DNA of 64,000 nucleotides from Ectopseudomonas khazarica (lineage in GTDB: Bacteria; Pseudomonadota; Gammaproteobacteria; Pseudomonadales; Pseudomonadaceae). The position numbers and the translations under genes were made by a program. The stretch is taken from assembly GCF_004521985.1 (NCBI RefSeq), contig NZ_SBHZ01000002.1, positions 338,424-402,423 of the forward strand, read 5' to 3'. Below, piece by piece: positions 17,536 to 31,568 of this stretch (positions are counted from its first letter, which is position 1; each line of letters starts with the position of its first letter). The notes under the pieces were generated by a model. That model made no database searches and was not told where the DNA came from. It saw nothing but the letters and a program-made list of their open reading frames with translations.

Positions 17536-18305
17536 TGTGCGGCCTCCTCGGCCAGGGTCTTGATCGGCAGGGACAGCACGGCGGGCGCCTGCTGCTGGCG
17601 GGCGATGGCGATGGCCTGGGTCAGCGGACGTCGAGCACCGCCGTCGAGCACCTGCCAGGCCTTGGCCTGCGGGTTCCACCAGCCGCTCTCGTGCGCATCC
17701 AGGGTCTGGTAATACAGCATGCTGCGGCCAAGACGCAGGAACTCGACGCTGCGCGAGCTGCCGTCGGCCTGGCTCAGCTCGCCGCGCCAGGCTTCCAGGG
17801 TGCGGCCATAGTCACTTTCGATCTGATAGGCCTCGAGGATGCGGCGGTACTTGTCGGCCAGGCTGACGTCGGCACGCGGCAGCAGGTCCTTGAGCTGGGC
17901 CAGGCGATCCTCACGCTCCTCCGGCAGGAACGGCAGGTCGGCGGCGATGAACTCGCCCAGCACCTCGACCATCCGGACCATCTGCGGGCTTACCGCCTCC
18001 TGGGTACGTTCGATGCCGTCGAGCTGCTTCTGGTAGCTGGCCAGCTCCTGGCGCTGGGCGTCGACCAGGTCGCGCAGCTGACTGTTATAACCTTTCAAAG
18101 CTTCAGCCTGCTGCAAGGCATTGCGGTACTCATTGAGCATCTCGCGGCTGGCATCATCCAGCTGCTCGACGCGGCCCTGGGAGGCCTTGGCCTCGGCGGC
18201 CAGACGCTGGCTTTCGTCCAGCGCGGCATCCAGCGGCGCAGCAGCCAGCGAGCCGCTCGCCAACAGCAGGGCGACGGCCAGGGAACGGAGGGGGAAGCGA
18301 TTCAT
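17532..18305 (-). CDS. DUF3450 periplasmic coiled-coil protein
   Basis: A 257-residue secreted protein: signal peptide (SLAVALLLASGSLAAAP), then an extended coiled coil rich in Glu/Gln/Ala (about residues 25-110) and a C-terminal domain ending SLPIKTLAEEAAQ. This matches DUF3450, whose genes almost always precede TonB2-type exbB/exbD/tonB operons. It is the first gene of the operon, with a promoter at 18351-18379. Role unknown; the coiled coil suggests a scaffold in the periplasm. Confidence 0.88.
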   Translation of the reverse strand: MNRFPLRSLAVALLLASGSLAAAPLDAALDESQRLAAEAKASQGRVEQLDDASREMLNEYRNALQQAEALKGYNSQLRDLVDAQRQELASYQKQLDGIERTQEAVSPQMVRMVEVLGEFIAADLPFLPEEREDRLAQLKDLLPRADVSLADKYRRILEAYQIESDYGRTLEAWRGELSQADGSSRSVEFLRLGRSMLYYQTLDAHESGWWNPQAKAWQVLDGGARRPLTQAIAIARQQQAPAVLSLPIKTLAEEAAQ

Positions 18306-18350
18306 GCGCAGGGGGTCCTCGACAGACAGGCTTGCTTCAAAAAGAGAAAC

Positions 18351-18379
18351 ATTATCATCTAGAGATGCATTCTAAGCAA
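18351..18379 (-). promoter_or_regulatory. Promoter of the TonB2-type operon
   Basis: On the minus strand TTGCTT (plus 18374-18379) and GATAAT (plus 18351-18356) are separated by 17 bases, a good sigma-70 pair, 46 bases before the DUF3450 start. The -10 is part of TGATAATGTTTCTC, which has one half like a Fur box, so iron control is possible but the other half is poor. Confidence 0.6.
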
Positions 18380-18498
18380 TGGGACAAAGCTCCGTGGCAG
18401 AGCCCACCGATCTATTGAGCCAGGTCAAAAAGCGAATTGTTGCTTGGCTTAGCATTGATTCCAGCCAAAGACACAACCGACTCGAACTGGAGCTCGCT

Positions 18499-19191
18499 AT
18501 GTACAAGTCACTGTTCACTGCCTCACTGCTGGCCCTCGCCATCGCTGCCCCCGTCGCTCAGGCCCACCAGGCTGGCGACATCATCGTTCGGGCCGGTGCC
18601 ATCACCGTCAATCCGGACGCTGACTCCTCCAGCGTCAAGGTCGACCGTGGCGGCCTCGCCGGTACCGACCTCGGCGGCAAGGCGACCATGAGCAGTGACA
18701 CTCAGCTGGGTCTGAACTTCGCCTACATGCTCACCGACAACCTGGGCATCGAGCTGCTGGCGGCCACACCGTTCGAGCACGACGTGAAGATCAAGGGCAC
18801 CGTCCTCGATGCCGCCAATGGCAAGCTGGGCACCCTCAAGCACCTGCCGCCGACCCTGAGCCTGGTGTACTACCCGCTTGACGCCAAGTCGGCCTTCCAG
18901 CCCTATCTCGGTGCCGGCATCAACTACACCTGGATCTTCGACGAACATGTCGGCAGCGACGCCAGCGCCAACGGCTTCGACAACTTTCGCGCCAAGAACT
19001 CCTGGGGCCTGGCCTGGCAGGTGGGCGCCGACTACATGCTGACCGACAGCCTGATGATCAACGCCCAGGTTCGCTACATCGATATCGACACCACCGCCTA
19101 CGTCGATAACACCGCGCTTGGCGTACGGGCCAAGGTGGACGTGGACGTCGACCCCTTCGTCTACATGGTGGGTCTGGGTTACAAGTTCTGA
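18499..19191 (+). CDS. oprG: Outer-membrane protein OmpW/OprG
   Basis: A 230-residue outer-membrane beta-barrel. The signal peptide (MYKSLFTASLLALAIAAPVAQA) is followed by alternating hydrophobic strands and the family segments GDIIVRAGAITVNPD, AYMLTDNLGIELLAATPFEHDV, YYPLDAKSAFQPYLGAGINYTWIF and WGLAWQVGADYMLTDSLMINAQVRYI, ending YMVGLGYKF with the terminal Phe. OmpW/OprG makes an eight-strand channel for small hydrophobic molecules. Start at 18499 has GGAG 6 bases before it. The frame extends upstream to 18379 without a sensible protein. Confidence 0.95.
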   Translation: MYKSLFTASLLALAIAAPVAQAHQAGDIIVRAGAITVNPDADSSSVKVDRGGLAGTDLGGKATMSSDTQLGLNFAYMLTDNLGIELLAATPFEHDVKIKGTVLDAANGKLGTLKHLPPTLSLVYYPLDAKSAFQPYLGAGINYTWIFDEHVGSDASANGFDNFRAKNSWGLAWQVGADYMLTDSLMINAQVRYIDIDTTAYVDNTALGVRAKVDVDVDPFVYMVGLGYKF

Positions 19192-19202
19192 TAACCCCGG
19201 GC

Positions 19203-19238
19203 AAAAGAAAAAGCCGGCTTTCGCCGGCTTTTTCTTTT
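19203..19238. terminator. Bidirectional terminator after oprG
   Basis: Sixteen-base arms (AAAAGAAAAAGCCGGC and complement) around the loop TTTC, with a T-run on each strand. It ends oprG rightward and the epimerase operon leftward. Confidence 0.93.
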
Positions 19239-19245
19239 CCTCTGC

Positions 19246-20169
19246 TCAGAGCCCGAGCAACAGTCGCAGCCCTTCGCGCAAGGGCGTCTGCTCCGGCATG
19301 GCGTAGTGCGCCTGCAGGCGCGAATTGTCGGCCCGCGAATGACGGATATCGCCAGCCCGTGCCGGCAGGTGCGTCACCTGTGGCAGGCCGCCGTACAGCG
19401 TGCCGATCTCGGCCAGCAGCTGGTTGAGGCTGACCGCCTGGCTCCAGCCGACGTTGACCGGTTCGAGCACTGCCTGCTGGTTGAGCAGGCCCTGCATCAG
19501 CAACGCGACCAGATCGCCGACATAGAAGAAATCGCGCGTCTGCTCGCCATCGCCGAAGACGCTGATCGGCAGGCCCTGCTGCGCACGCTGGGTAAAGATG
19601 CTGATCACCCCGGAATACGGCGAGGACGGATCCTGGCGCGGCCCGAAGATATTGAAGAACCGAAACACCGCCGGCTCCAGGCCATGCTGGCGACGATAGA
19701 AATCGAGGTAATGCTCGCCGGCCAGCTTGTCCGAGGCGTAGGGCGTCAACGGCGCCTTGGCGGTGGCTTCGTCGATCGCCACGCCCTCGCCATTGTTGCC
19801 GTAGATGGCCGCGCTGGAGGCGTAGACGACACGCCGCACGCCCTGCTGGCGCATGGCCTCGCAGACGTTCAGGGTACCGATGAAATTGCTCTGGTGCGTC
19901 GCAACAGGGTCATCCACCGAGGCCTGTACCGAGGCCACCGCCGCCAGGTGCGCGACACCTGCACAGCCGGCGACGGCTTCGGCGACGATCTGCGCGTCGG
20001 CCACGTCGCCCTCGATGAAGCGCAGGCGCGGGTTGTCCAGCGGCAGGTTGCTGCGCTTGCCCATGGACAGGTTGTCCAGCACGCGCACGCCATGACCGGC
20101 CGCAAGCAGTGCGTCGACCAGATTCGAGCCGATGAAGCCGGCCCCGCCCGTTACGAGAAATTCAGCCAT
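19246..20169 (-). CDS. NAD-dependent sugar-nucleotide epimerase/dehydratase
   Basis: A 307-residue extended short-chain dehydrogenase. The NAD-binding motif TGGAGFIGSN lies at residues 7-16, followed by LDNLSMGKRSNL and DVADAQIV for the adenine side. Catalytic residues are SSAAIYG (Ser) and YASDKLAGEHY (Tyr-x-x-x-Lys). The layout matches UDP-glucose 4-epimerase/WbpP-like enzymes of O-antigen or exopolysaccharide synthesis, but the exact substrate is not readable. The frame continues up to 20304; MAEFLVTGG at 20169 is the family start. It overlaps the next gene by 8 bases. Confidence 0.9.
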   Translation of the reverse strand: MAEFLVTGGAGFIGSNLVDALLAAGHGVRVLDNLSMGKRSNLPLDNPRLRFIEGDVADAQIVAEAVAGCAGVAHLAAVASVQASVDDPVATHQSNFIGTLNVCEAMRQQGVRRVVYASSAAIYGNNGEGVAIDEATAKAPLTPYASDKLAGEHYLDFYRRQHGLEPAVFRFFNIFGPRQDPSSPYSGVISIFTQRAQQGLPISVFGDGEQTRDFFYVGDLVALLMQGLLNQQAVLEPVNVGWSQAVSLNQLLAEIGTLYGGLPQVTHLPARAGDIRHSRADNSRLQAHYAMPEQTPLREGLRLLLGL

Positions 20170-21046
20170 GGCGATAGTAGCGATCCAGTAGGTTGGACAG
20201 ACCCGCACGCCAGGCGCGCGGCTTGATACCGAAAGTGTGAAGAATCTTCTTGCAGGCCAGTACCGCATGCTGCGGTTCATCGGCGGCATCCGGGCGAGCG
20301 GCATGGGCTTGCGCCGATACGTCCTCGACCAGGTTGCTGCGGTAGTTGCGCGCCTCCGTCAGCACCGCCTGCCCCAGGCTCAGCGACGTGCTCGCCTCGT
20401 GCCCGCCATAGTGGTAGGTGCCCCACAGCGGCGACTCGCAATCGAGCTGCTTGAGCACCGCGAGAATCACCCGCGCGGCGTCGTCCACCGGCGTCGGGTT
20501 GCCGCGCCGATCATCGGCCAGGAACAAGGCGTCGTCACGCTCGGCACGCAGCAGGAAACGCCCCAGGCGGCCCTCGCGACTGTCATCGAGCAGCCAGCCG
20601 AAGCGCAGCAGCACATGCCGCGGGCAGATCGCCCGCACGCTCTGCTCCAGGCGCCACAGGGCCTGGCCGCGCACGCCGAGGGGGATGGGTTCTTCCTTCT
20701 CGCTGTAGGCCGTCACCCGCGAGCCGTCGAACACCCGATAGCTGGAGGGCTGCAAGAGAACGATGGAATGGTGCTGGCACAGCTCGGCCAGACGCTCCAC
20801 CGCACGTTCCTGGGTCGCCAGGCGCGACTCGGCGACCGACTCGGCCTGGAACCAGTCGAAGTAGTACGCCAGGTTGATCAGCGCGTCAGGACGCGTGTCG
20901 TCGAGCAGGTCGGTCAGGCTCGCGGCATCCCAACCGTTCTCCGGCGGCCTGGGCGCGAGGAAGCCAATGTCCTCCTCGGCACCCAGACGGATCAGCGCTT
21001 GCCCCAGGGCACTGCCGCCGCCCAGCAGCATCAGGCGCATTCGCAT
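20162..21046 (-). CDS. RmlD-like sugar-nucleotide reductase
   Basis: A 294-residue Rossmann protein in the RmlD-type SDR family. It begins with LMLLGGGSALGQALI (degenerate GxxGxxG) and keeps the ALINLAYYFDWFQAE segment, QPSSYRVFDGSRVTAYSEKEEP and RFGWLLDDSREG, all like dTDP-4-dehydrorhamnose reductases. The motif YxxxK is not clear at the classical place, so activity on a nucleotide sugar is inferred, not shown. It is co-transcribed with the epimerase gene (8-base overlap). The ssb gene precedes it by 19 bases. Confidence 0.75.
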   Translation of the reverse strand: MRMRLMLLGGGSALGQALIRLGAEEDIGFLAPRPPENGWDAASLTDLLDDTRPDALINLAYYFDWFQAESVAESRLATQERAVERLAELCQHHSIVLLQPSSYRVFDGSRVTAYSEKEEPIPLGVRGQALWRLEQSVRAICPRHVLLRFGWLLDDSREGRLGRFLLRAERDDALFLADDRRGNPTPVDDAARVILAVLKQLDCESPLWGTYHYGGHEASTSLSLGQAVLTEARNYRSNLVEDVSAQAHAARPDAADEPQHAVLACKKILHTFGIKPRAWRAGLSNLLDRYYRHG

Positions 21047-21065
21047 AGGCTAGAGCCCGCTCCGC

Positions 21066-21557
21066 TTAGAACGGGATATCGTCGTCGAAGCTGTCGTAGT
21101 CAGGCGCCGGCTGGGCCTGCTGCGGAGCCGGACGCTCCTGACGCGGGGCCTGCTGCGGCTCACGCTGAGGCGCCGGGCGCGACTGGCGCGGTGCGCCGCT
21201 GTCGTCACCGCTCGGACGACCGCCGAGCAGCTGCATGGTGCCCTGCATGTCGACGATGATTTCGGTGGTGTAACGCTTGATACCGTCCTTTTCCCATTCG
21301 CGGGTCTGCAGCTTGCCCTCGATGTACACCTGCGAACCCTTGCGCAGGTATTCGCCGGCGATCTCGGCGACCTTGCCGAACAGGGCAACGCGGTGCCACT
21401 CGGTCTTCTCGACCTTCTGACCGGTCTGCTTGTCGGTCCACTGCTCGCTGGTGGCCAGGCTCAGGTTGGTGACCGCATTGCCGCTGGGCAGGTAGCGTGT
21501 TTCCGGGTCCTGGCCGCAGGTGCCGACCAGAATGACTTTGTTAACCCCACGGGCCAT
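21066..21557 (-). CDS. ssb: Single-stranded DNA-binding protein
   Basis: A 163-residue SSB. The OB-fold opens [24 protein letters not shown] and contains [21 protein letters not shown] and [15 protein letters not shown]. The middle is a Pro/Gln/Arg-rich flexible linker, and the acidic tip DSFDDDIPF at the C-terminus recruits repair and replication proteins. It lies 9 bases after the MFS gene and is probably co-transcribed with it. It is not next to uvrA, unlike in E. coli. Confidence 0.98.
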   Translation of the reverse strand: MARGVNKVILVGTCGQDPETRYLPSGNAVTNLSLATSEQWTDKQTGQKVEKTEWHRVALFGKVAEIAGEYLRKGSQVYIEGKLQTREWEKDGIKRYTTEIIVDMQGTMQLLGGRPSGDDSGAPRQSRPAPQREPQQAPRQERPAPQQAQPAPDYDSFDDDIPF

Positions 21558-21566
21558 AACGTTCTC

Positions 21567-22961
21567 CTAGACTCGGCACGCCACTGGTGCCGATGCGATC
21601 AGGCGCTCCAGAGACGTGCGATCCACTTGTTGGGTATCGACTTTGATATAGATGGCCGCTTCATCGGCCACCACCACGGCGTCCGCCACTCCCGGCGTCG
21701 CCTTGAGGCGTTCGACCAGTTCGACATCGGCCAGTGCCGCGGCATCGAGCGGCAGGCGCAAACTGGTCACGTACGGCGGTTCGCGCATAGTAACAGCAAT
21801 GGCCAGCCAAATCGCACAGAGCACTGCACAGCCGATGAACACCCCGCCCAGGCCGACATGCTGGTACAGCCAGCCACCGAGAATGCCGCCCAGCGCCGCG
21901 CCGAGGAACTGGCTGGTGGAATAGACCCCCATCGCCGTCCCCTTGCCACCGGCCGGCGCCACCTTGCTGACCAGCGACGGCAGCGACGCCTCGAGCAGGT
22001 TGAACGCGGTGAAGAACACCACGATGCCCAGCACCAGCGCACGCAGGCTGTGGCCGAACAGGGCGAAATAGAGCTCGCAGGCCAGCAGGACGCTGACGGC
22101 GCCGAGCAGCACGCGCTTCATCTGGCGTTTCTTCTCGCCATAGATGATGAACGGCACCATGCCGAAGAAGCCGATCAGCAGCGCGGTCAGGTAGACCCAC
22201 CAGTGCTCCTCCTTGACCAGCCCGCCCTCTTCCACCAGCGCCAGCGGCAGCGCGACGAAACTGGCCATGAGCACCGCATGCAGCGCCAGGATGGCGAAGT
22301 CCAGGCGCAGCAGGTCGCCATGCTTCAGGGTCGGCCATAGCGCCTGGGCGGCCACGCCGGACTCGCGATGCTGCAGCGGCCCGGCATCCCTGGGCACCAC
22401 GCCGGCGACGATCAGGATGCCCAGCAGCGCCATGCCCGCCGTCGCCCAGAACAGGCCGGACAGACCGAACGCGCGGGTCAGCAGCGGGCCGACCACCATG
22501 GCCACGGCGAACGACAGACCGATGCTCATGCCGATCATGGCCATGGCCTTGGTGCGGTGCTGCTCGCGGGTCAGGTCGGACAGTAGCGCCATCACCGCCG
22601 CCGAAATGGCGCCCGCGCCCTGCAGCACGCGCCCGGCGATCACGCCCCAGATGGAATCGGCGTTGGCCGCCACCAGGCTGCCGGCGACGAAGATCAGCAG
22701 ACCCACATAGATCACCGGGCGCCGCCCGATGCGGTCGCTGATGATGCCGAACGGAATCTGCAGCACGGCCTGGGTCAGACCGTAGGCGCCAATCGCCAGC
22801 CCGATGAGTGCCGGTGTACTGCCGGCCAGATCCATGCCGTAGGTGGCCAGCACCGGCAACACCATGAACATGCCCAGCATACGAAACGCGAAGACCATCG
22901 CCAGGCCACCGGCCGCGCGGGTCTCGCTACTGCTCATGCGCTCGCTGTGCGGATCGTGCAT
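21567..22961 (-). CDS. MFS transporter, YajR-like
   Basis: A 464-residue major facilitator with 12 hydrophobic segments; the signature between helices 2 and 3 is GIISDRIGRRPVIYVG. After the last helix there is a soluble tail of about 75 residues (RLPLDAAALADVELVERLKATPGVADAVVV), which resembles the ferredoxin-like YAM domain of E. coli YajR. The substrate is unknown; drug or small-molecule export is inferred. The start at 22961 (MHDPHSERM) is chosen; an internal ATG at 22937 is possible. It lies between ssb and uvrA. Confidence 0.88.
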   Translation of the reverse strand: MHDPHSERMSSSETRAAGGLAMVFAFRMLGMFMVLPVLATYGMDLAGSTPALIGLAIGAYGLTQAVLQIPFGIISDRIGRRPVIYVGLLIFVAGSLVAANADSIWGVIAGRVLQGAGAISAAVMALLSDLTREQHRTKAMAMIGMSIGLSFAVAMVVGPLLTRAFGLSGLFWATAGMALLGILIVAGVVPRDAGPLQHRESGVAAQALWPTLKHGDLLRLDFAILALHAVLMASFVALPLALVEEGGLVKEEHWWVYLTALLIGFFGMVPFIIYGEKKRQMKRVLLGAVSVLLACELYFALFGHSLRALVLGIVVFFTAFNLLEASLPSLVSKVAPAGGKGTAMGVYSTSQFLGAALGGILGGWLYQHVGLGGVFIGCAVLCAIWLAIAVTMREPPYVTSLRLPLDAAALADVELVERLKATPGVADAVVVADEAAIYIKVDTQQVDRTSLERLIASAPVACRV

Positions 22962-23029
22962 CGAATCAATCCCGAGGAAATCAGCCGGCGATTCTAGCAG
23001 CCGCCGCCGTTTCGGCACAGGCACACACT

Positions 23030-23059
23030 TTGCCGCAGGCTAGGCGCAAGCCCTATACT
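23030..23059 (+). promoter_or_regulatory. uvrA promoter
   Basis: TTGCCG (23030-23035) and TATACT (23054-23059) with an 18-base spacer, 36 bases upstream of the GTG start. I see no LexA-type palindrome (CTGT-N8-ACAG) in the 134-base divergent gap. Confidence 0.6.
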
Positions 23060-23095
23060 CGACCGTTTTCCGCCCGCCCAGCGAGGCCGTTGTAA

Positions 23096-25957
<2,862 letters not shown>

Positions 25958-25959
25958 GC

Positions 25960-26045
25960 CGCAAGCGGCAAGCCAGAGCGGAAACAAAAAGCCAGAGCAT
26001 ATGCTCTGGCTTTTTCTTGTGGCTTGCAGCTTGTAGCTTGCCGCT
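25960..26045. repeat. Dispersed AAGCTGCAAGC repeats flanking a terminator
   Basis: GGCCGCAAGCGGCAAGCC before and GGCTTGCAGCTTGTAGCTTGCCGC after the 30-base terminator palindrome. The same words occur after cnoX (9563-9632), so this is a dispersed family here used around a terminator. The right copy runs up to the ftnA stop. Confidence 0.7.
25986..26015. terminator. Bidirectional terminator between uvrA and ftnA
   Basis: A perfect 30-base palindrome with a 12-base stem, AAAAAGCCAGAGCAT and its complement with no spare bases between, flanked by A/T runs. It serves convergent uvrA and ftnA. Confidence 0.9.
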
Positions 26046-26509
26046 CACATCTGGCTTTGCAGGTACTTCTCGAGCCCCAGCTTGTCGATCAGCTGCAGCT
26101 GGATTTCCAGCCAGTAGGCATGATCTTCCTCGGTGTCCTTGAGCTGCGCCAGCAGGATGTCGCGGCTCGGGTAATCCTGATGCTGCTCGCACAGCTCGAT
26201 GCCCTTGCTGAGGGCCGCACGCACTTCGTACTCCAGGGCCAGGTCCAGCTTCAGCGCCTCGGGCACCGTCTGCCCGTAGGTGAAGGGGTTCGGCGCCATG
26301 TCCGGCACGCCCTCCAGGAAGATGATGCGCTTGAGCAGGGCATCAGCGTGCTGGGTTTCCTCTTCCATCTCGTGATTGATGCGCTCGTAGAGCTTGCTGA
26401 AGCCCCAGTCCTCATACAGCCGCGAATGGATGAAGTACTGGTCGCGGGCGGCCAGCTCACCCTTGAGCAGGTGCTTGAGGTAGTCGATGACTTCGGTGTG
26501 GCCTTTCAT
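26045..26509 (-). CDS. ftnA: Bacterial ferritin FtnA (BfrA-type, heme-less)
   Basis: A 154-residue ferritin-fold iron store. Diiron ligands Glu18, Glu51 and His54 are present, with Tyr25 and the second-half [27 protein letters not shown] and [11 protein letters not shown]. Position 52 is Thr, where bacterioferritins have the heme-ligating Met52, so this is the FtnA type, which in P. aeruginosa was originally called BfrA. Start at 26509 ([11 protein letters not shown]) is the family start; the frame is open to 26596. It lies next to katG, as ferritin and catalase genes often do. Confidence 0.93.
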   Translation of the reverse strand: MKGHTEVIDYLKHLLKGELAARDQYFIHSRLYEDWGFSKLYERINHEMEEETQHADALLKRIIFLEGVPDMAPNPFTYGQTVPEALKLDLALEYEVRAALSKGIELCEQHQDYPSRDILLAQLKDTEEDHAYWLEIQLQLIDKLGLEKYLQSQM

Positions 26510-26585
26510 GCCGGGCAATCCTTGTAGCGTTCGTTGGCAGAGTGCAATGCTCCGCCTCACACCTGATTCGGTCAAGCAAAAGCAC

Positions 26586-26608
26586 AACGCCTCCACAGGG
26601 GAGGCGTT
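26586..26608 (-). terminator. Probable katG terminator
   Basis: A 9-base stem AACGCCTCC/GGAGGCGTT with a 5-base loop, followed on the minus strand by GTGCTTTTG. It lies just downstream of katG; its T-run is short. Confidence 0.6.
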
Positions 26609-26644
26609 GCGGTCTACTGACGCACGGCTGTGCGTCCTTCAGGC

Positions 26645-28855
<2,211 letters not shown>

Positions 28856-29015
28856 CTAGACCCGCTTTGTCAGGCGAACCAATTCATGAAGTGTAACGAG
28901 CCGATAGCTATTTTCTTTCGCCTGTGGCGGCCGTGAATGCCAAGCGACTGGCAGCGCCACCCGCCGTGGGGCCGCAGAACGTTGGGAGGAACAGGCAGAA
29001 ATGACGGGCAACAAA

Positions 29016-29038
29016 AAACCGGGCACTAGGCCCGGTTT
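29016..29038 (-). terminator. Terminator of the alpha operon (rplQ)
   Basis: AAACCGGGC and GCCCGGTTT arms around ACTAG. On the minus strand the stem is followed by TTTTTTGT, a strong intrinsic terminator just downstream of the rplQ stop. Confidence 0.92.
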
Positions 29039-29055
29039 CTCGTACAGCAAACGAC

Positions 29056-29442
29056 TTACTCGGCAGCTTCTACCGAGCCGGCGACCGGACGGTCAACCAG
29101 TTCGACGTAAGCCATCGGGGCGTTGTCGCCAGCGCGGAAACCGCACTTGAGGATGCGCAGGTAGCCGCCGTTACGGGTGGCGTAGCGCTTGCCCAGATCG
29201 TTGAACAGTTTGCCAACGATGGCTTTCGAACGGGTACGGTCGAAGGCCAGACGACGGTTGGCAACGCTGTCTTCCTTGGCCAGGGTGATCAGCGGCTCGG
29301 CAACGCGACGCAGTTCCTTGGCTTTCGGCAGGGTAGTTTTGATCAGCTCGTGCTCAAACAGCGATACCGCCATGTTCTGGAACATGGCCTTGCGGTGAGC
29401 GCTGGTGCGGCTGAGGTGACGGCCACTTTTACGATGACGCAT
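29056..29442 (-). CDS. rplQ: 50S ribosomal protein L17
   Basis: 128 residues beginning [24 protein letters not shown], the bL17 signature. It is the last gene of the alpha operon; a strong terminator follows at 29016-29038. Gap to rpoA is 44 bases. Confidence 0.98.
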   Translation of the reverse strand: MRHRKSGRHLSRTSAHRKAMFQNMAVSLFEHELIKTTLPKAKELRRVAEPLITLAKEDSVANRRLAFDRTRSKAIVGKLFNDLGKRYATRNGGYLRILKCGFRAGDNAPMAYVELVDRPVAGSVEAAE

Positions 29443-29486
29443 GGTTCAATTCCTTACCAAACTGTTTCGTTCGGTGATGATGACGA

Positions 29487-30488
29487 TCAGGCAGTGGCCT
29501 TATCGTCTTTCTTCAGACTTGCCGGCGGCCAGTTGTCGAGGCGCATACCGAGGGACAGACCGCGAGAAGCCAGAACATCCTTGATTTCGGTCAGGGATTT
29601 CTTGCCCAGGTTCGGGGTTTTGAGCAGCTCTACTTCGGTACGCTGAATCAGGTCGCCGATGTAGTAGATGTTCTCTGCCTTGAGGCAGTTGGCCGAACGT
29701 ACGGTCAGTTCCAGGTCATCGACAGGACGCAGCAGGATCGGATCGATCTCGTCTTCCTGCTCGACCACAACCGGCTCACTGTCACCCTTGAGGTCGACGA
29801 ACGCGGCCAGCTGCTGCTGCAGGATGGTCGCGGCACGACGGATAGCCTCTTCAGGATCCAGGGTACCGTTGGTTTCCAGGTCGATAACCAGTTTGTCCAG
29901 GTTGGTGCGCTGCTCGACACGAGCGTTTTCCACCACGTAGGCAACACGACGTACCGGGCTGAACGAAGCATCCAGCTGCAAGCGACCAATGCTGCGGCTT
30001 TCATCTTCGTCGCTCTGGCGAGCGTCGGCTGGCTCATAGCCGCGACCACGAGCTACGGTGAGCTTCATGTTCAGCGAGCCATTGGAGGCCAGGTTGGCGA
30101 TTACGTGGTCGCCGTTGACGATTTCGACATCGTGATCCAGCTGAATATCGGCAGCGGTAACGACGCCCGGGCCCTTCTTGGACAGAGTCAGGGTCACTTC
30201 GTCACGGCCGTGCAGCTTGATAGCCAGACCTTTCAGGTTGAGCAGGATCTCGATGACATCTTCCTGCACACCTTCGATCGCGGAGTACTCGTGGAGTACG
30301 CCGTCGATCTCGGCCTCGACTACTGCACAGCCAGGCATGGAGGACAACAGGATGCGACGCAGCGCGTTGCCCAGGGTATGGCCGAAACCACGCTCGAGAG
30401 GCTCGAGGGTGATCTTGGCGCGGGTCGGACTGACCTCCTGCACATCGATGTGACGGGGGGTCAGGAACTCATTTACCGAAATCTGCAT
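29487..30488 (-). CDS. rpoA: RNA polymerase alpha subunit
   Basis: A 333-residue subunit. The N-terminal dimerisation domain carries [26 protein letters not shown], and the C-terminal domain has [19 protein letters not shown] and [30 protein letters not shown], the helix-hairpin-helix that contacts UP elements and activators. A charged linker of about 20 residues separates them. Lies in the usual rpsD-rpoA-rplQ order. Confidence 0.99.
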   Translation of the reverse strand: MQISVNEFLTPRHIDVQEVSPTRAKITLEPLERGFGHTLGNALRRILLSSMPGCAVVEAEIDGVLHEYSAIEGVQEDVIEILLNLKGLAIKLHGRDEVTLTLSKKGPGVVTAADIQLDHDVEIVNGDHVIANLASNGSLNMKLTVARGRGYEPADARQSDEDESRSIGRLQLDASFSPVRRVAYVVENARVEQRTNLDKLVIDLETNGTLDPEEAIRRAATILQQQLAAFVDLKGDSEPVVVEQEDEIDPILLRPVDDLELTVRSANCLKAENIYYIGDLIQRTEVELLKTPNLGKKSLTEIKDVLASRGLSLGMRLDNWPPASLKKDDKATA

Positions 30489-30510
30489 GGATGCACCTAT
30501 TTTCTAGCCC

Positions 30511-31131
30511 TTACTTGGAGTAGAGCTCGACAATCAGGCTCTCGTTGATGTCAGCGGACAGATCGCCACGAGCCGGTACGTTCTTGAACACACCAGACTT
30601 CTTCTCGGCGTCTACTTCTACCCACTCAACGCGGCCGCGCTGGGCGCAGAGCTCAAGAGCCTGAGCGATGCGCAGCTGGTTCTTCGATTTCTCGCGAACA
30701 GCAACTACGTCGCCAGCTTTAACCTGGTAGGACGGTACGTTTACGGTCTGACCGTTGACGCTGATTGCTTTGTGCGAAACCAGCTGACGGGATTCGGCAC
30801 GGGTAGCGCCAAAGCCCATACGGTAAACCACGTTATCCAGACGGCACTCCAGCAGTTGCAGCAGGTTTTCGCCGGTGGCGCCCTTCTGGCTGGCAGCTTG
30901 CTTGTAGTAACCGCTGAACTGACGCTCCAGAACGCCGTAGATACGACGGACTTTCTGCTTCTCACGCAGCTGGGTACCGTAGTCGGATTGACGACCACGG
31001 CGCTGACCGTGAATACCGGGAGCTGCTTCGATGTTGCACTTAGATTCAAGCGCGCGAACACCACTCTTCAGGAAGAGATCGGTGCCTTCACGACGAGACA
31101 GTTTGCACTTGGGACCAATGTAACGAGCCAT
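30511..31131 (-). CDS. rpsD: 30S ribosomal protein S4
   Basis: 206 residues. Starts [24 protein letters not shown] and contains the S4 RNA-binding module ([44 protein letters not shown]). In the alpha operon S4 usually represses translation by binding the rpsM leader; a candidate leader lies at 31926-32000. Only the first cysteine of the E. coli-type zinc-like tail is retained (K-C-K). Confidence 0.98.
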   Translation of the reverse strand: MARYIGPKCKLSRREGTDLFLKSGVRALESKCNIEAAPGIHGQRRGRQSDYGTQLREKQKVRRIYGVLERQFSGYYKQAASQKGATGENLLQLLECRLDNVVYRMGFGATRAESRQLVSHKAISVNGQTVNVPSYQVKAGDVVAVREKSKNQLRIAQALELCAQRGRVEWVEVDAEKKSGVFKNVPARGDLSADINESLIVELYSK

Positions 31132-31148
31132 TTCTCACTGTCTCCTGT

Positions 31149-31538
31149 TTACACGCGACGCTTCTTCGGCGGACGGCACCCGTTGTGCGGGATAGGCGTC
31201 ACGTCGGTGATGCTGGCGATTTTGTAGCCGCAGGCGTTCAGAGCACGCACAGCGGATTCGCGACCTGGGCCTGGACCCTTGACGTTCACGTCGAGGTTCT
31301 TCAGACCGTACTCCAGTGCAGCCTGACCAGCGCGCTCGGCGGCGATCTGGGCGGCGAACGGAGTGGACTTACGCGAGCCGCGGAAGCCCGAACCACCGGA
31401 GGTAGCCCAGGACAAGGCGTTGCCCTGACGGTCGGTGATGGTCACGATAGTGTTGTTGAAAGACGCGTGGATGTGGGCGATGCCATCAACCACTGTCTTT
31501 TTGACTTTTTTACGAGTACGAGCAGCAGGTTTTGCCAT
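31149..31538 (-). CDS. rpsK: 30S ribosomal protein S11
   Basis: 129 residues with the family core [22 protein letters not shown] and [14 protein letters not shown], ending [12 protein letters not shown]. Located between rpsM and rpsD on the same transcript. Confidence 0.98.
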   Translation of the reverse strand: MAKPAARTRKKVKKTVVDGIAHIHASFNNTIVTITDRQGNALSWATSGGSGFRGSRKSTPFAAQIAAERAGQAALEYGLKNLDVNVKGPGPGRESAVRALNACGYKIASITDVTPIPHNGCRPPKKRRV

Positions 31539-31568
31539 GACTAAATTCCTGTCGATTCGCGAATGCGA

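Noticed and set aside
18351..18364. Possible Fur box in the TonB2-operon promoter
   Set aside because: Only one half (TGATAAT) fits; the other half does not, so it is not called as a site.
18455..18468. Possible ANR/FNR site (TTGAT-N4-GCCAA) upstream of oprG
   Set aside because: The right half matches only three of five bases and it lies only about 30 bases before the ATG, too close for a normal activator site.
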